In this document: piece by piece, positions 6,971-7,138 of the stretch | Numbering within the stretch: position 1 is the first letter of the stretch | Layout of the letters: every line of letters starts with the position of its first letter | Assembly (NCBI GenBank): GCA_902797785.1 | Contig: CADBUD010000102.1 | Span: 1-7,138 of the forward strand | Source: an uncultured Lachnospiraceae bacterium | GTDB lineage: Bacteria > Bacillota > Clostridia > Lachnospirales > Lachnospiraceae | Length of the DNA stretch: 7,138 nt | Reading direction: 5' to 3' | Made by a program: the position numbers and the translations under genes | Notes under the pieces: model-generated | What the model saw: the letters and a program-made list of their open reading frames with translations, nothing else | Told to the model about the DNA's origin: nothing | The model's database searches: none

Positions 6971-7004
6971 TTTGTTTTCCTCCGGTCTTTTTTTTAAGCA
7001 TCAT
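6960..7004 (-). pseudogene. In-frame 14-codon ORF upstream of DUF4132, possible disrupted N-terminus
   Basis: Two adjacent ATGs (7004 and 7001) follow a strong SD (AAAGGGGGAG, 7009-7018). The ORF reads MMLKKKTGGKQNVR and stops at TAA (6960-6962). It is in the same frame as the 1771-residue protein, and the 27 codons between this stop and the ATG at 6878 are all open and continue the same lysine-rich pattern (KKTGK, KKPSE, KKTSK, KKTGR). This suggests the original protein started at 7004 and carried a basic tail of about 42 residues, later cut by one nonsense change. Caution: purine-rich DNA rarely contains stop codons, and a one-in-three frame match can be chance. It could also be a genuine leader peptide. 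Confidence 0.4.
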
Positions 7005-7008
7005 GAGA

Positions 7009-7018
7009 CTCCCCCTTT
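7009..7018 (-). promoter_or_regulatory. Shine-Dalgarno for the upstream in-frame ATGs
   Basis: Minus-strand AAAGGGGGAG is 4 nt before the ATG at 7004 and 7 nt before the ATG at 7001. It matches the AAAGGAGG consensus with one change and is stronger than the site used for the annotated DUF4132 start, which is why the upstream ORF deserves attention. Confidence 0.5.
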
Positions 7019-7051
7019 CACTTCTGCTTTCTTATGAATTCCACTTTTCTT

Positions 7052-7059
7052 TAACGTTA
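7052..7059. promoter_or_regulatory. TAACGTTA palindrome in the DUF4132 promoter region
   Basis: A perfect 8-bp palindrome just downstream of the second promoter candidate, near its expected transcription start. It could be an operator half-site pair, but 8-bp palindromes arise easily in AT-rich DNA. Confidence 0.25.
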
Positions 7060-7061
7060 CC

Positions 7062-7091
7062 ATTTTATTCATCGATATTAACTAATGTTAA
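7062..7091 (-). promoter_or_regulatory. Second promoter candidate for the DUF4132 gene
   Basis: Minus-strand TTAACA (7086-7091, five of six -35 bases), an 18-bp spacer and TAAAAT (7062-7067, five of six -10 bases). It would give a transcript starting near 7055, about 50 nt before the ATG at 7004. The inverted repeat TTAAC-N4-GTTAA (7078-7091) covers its -35, so a bound regulator could block it. Confidence 0.4.
7078..7091. promoter_or_regulatory. TTAAC-N4-GTTAA inverted repeat, possible operator
   Basis: Five-bp arms TTAAC (7078-7082) and GTTAA (7087-7091) are separated by TAAT and overlap the -35 of one promoter candidate. A larger pair, ACTAATG (7081-7087) and CATTAGT (7113-7119), brackets the -10 of the other candidate. 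Together they suggest a regulated promoter; the regulator is not identifiable. Confidence 0.3.
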
Positions 7092-7099
7092 AAATCAAT

Positions 7100-7128
7100 A
7101 TTATAAAATGTTCATTAGTCAGTATCAC
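7100..7128 (-). promoter_or_regulatory. First promoter candidate for the DUF4132 gene
   Basis: Minus-strand GTGATA (7123-7128, four of six -35 bases), a 17-bp spacer and a perfect TATAAT (7100-7105). The transcript would start near 7093, with a leader of about 90 nt to the ATG at 7004 and about 215 nt to the ATG at 6878. If genuine, it implies that the DUF4132 gene is first in its transcription unit and that no gene lies between 7005 and the window end. Confidence 0.5.
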
Positions 7129-7138
7129 TTACGCAACA

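Noticed and set aside
6729..7037. 102-codon plus-strand ORF across the DUF4132 start
   Set aside because: It is the antisense of the lysine-rich leader and N-terminus (hence Phe/Leu-rich, pseudo-membrane-like) and lacks a supported start.
7047..7061. CcpA cre-like site around TAACGTTA
   Set aside because: Only the central CG region and one half match the cre consensus; the other half does not.

Overview
The window looks like chromosomal DNA from a low-to-moderate GC Clostridia bacterium, most likely a Lachnospiraceae gut anaerobe. This is inferred from the SD-rich translation starts, the AT-rich promoters, the style of the two proteins and a palindromic repeat type downstream of galK. No species call is justified from the sequence alone.

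Both real genes are on the minus strand, so the window reads from right to left. The right end (about 6879-7138) is a promoter and leader region. It has two sigma-A-like promoter candidates in AT-rich DNA with several short dyads. A purine-rich leader follows, with a 15-bp tandem repeat and two upstream start codons that each have a good Shine-Dalgarno sequence. One of them (7004) is in the same frame as the main gene and separated from it by a single TAA. This raises the possibility that the annotated start at 6878 is a fallback start of a gene that has lost a short lysine-rich N-terminus.

Positions 6878-1563 encode a very large (1771 aa) cytosolic protein with a helical N-terminal and central part, a DUF4132-type region and a highly conserved C-terminal block (the part recently split off as DUF7737). 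Its function is unknown. DUF4132 proteins (E. coli YehI/MolR type) are often encoded near MoxR-type AAA ATPases, VWA proteins and SWIM zinc-finger proteins, but no such partner lies inside this window. A 67-bp gap with a plausible promoter leads to galK (1495-299), a full-length galactokinase with all family motifs. No galT or galE accompanies it here.

The left end (1-298) has no convincing gene. It is packed with inverted repeats: a hairpin just after galK that can act as its terminator (224-272), a weaker inverted repeat (149-210), and a perfect 16-bp-arm palindrome (71-146). The first and last share the same 15-mer arms, so they belong to one repeat family. At the very edge (5-32) a good leftward promoter starts another transcription unit that lies outside the window.

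The galactokinase and the giant DUF4132 protein have no obvious shared role. They may share transcripts by read-through, but galK probably has its own promoter. The parts most worth following up are the 5' end of the DUF4132 gene, its unseen upstream neighbours and the palindromic repeat family.
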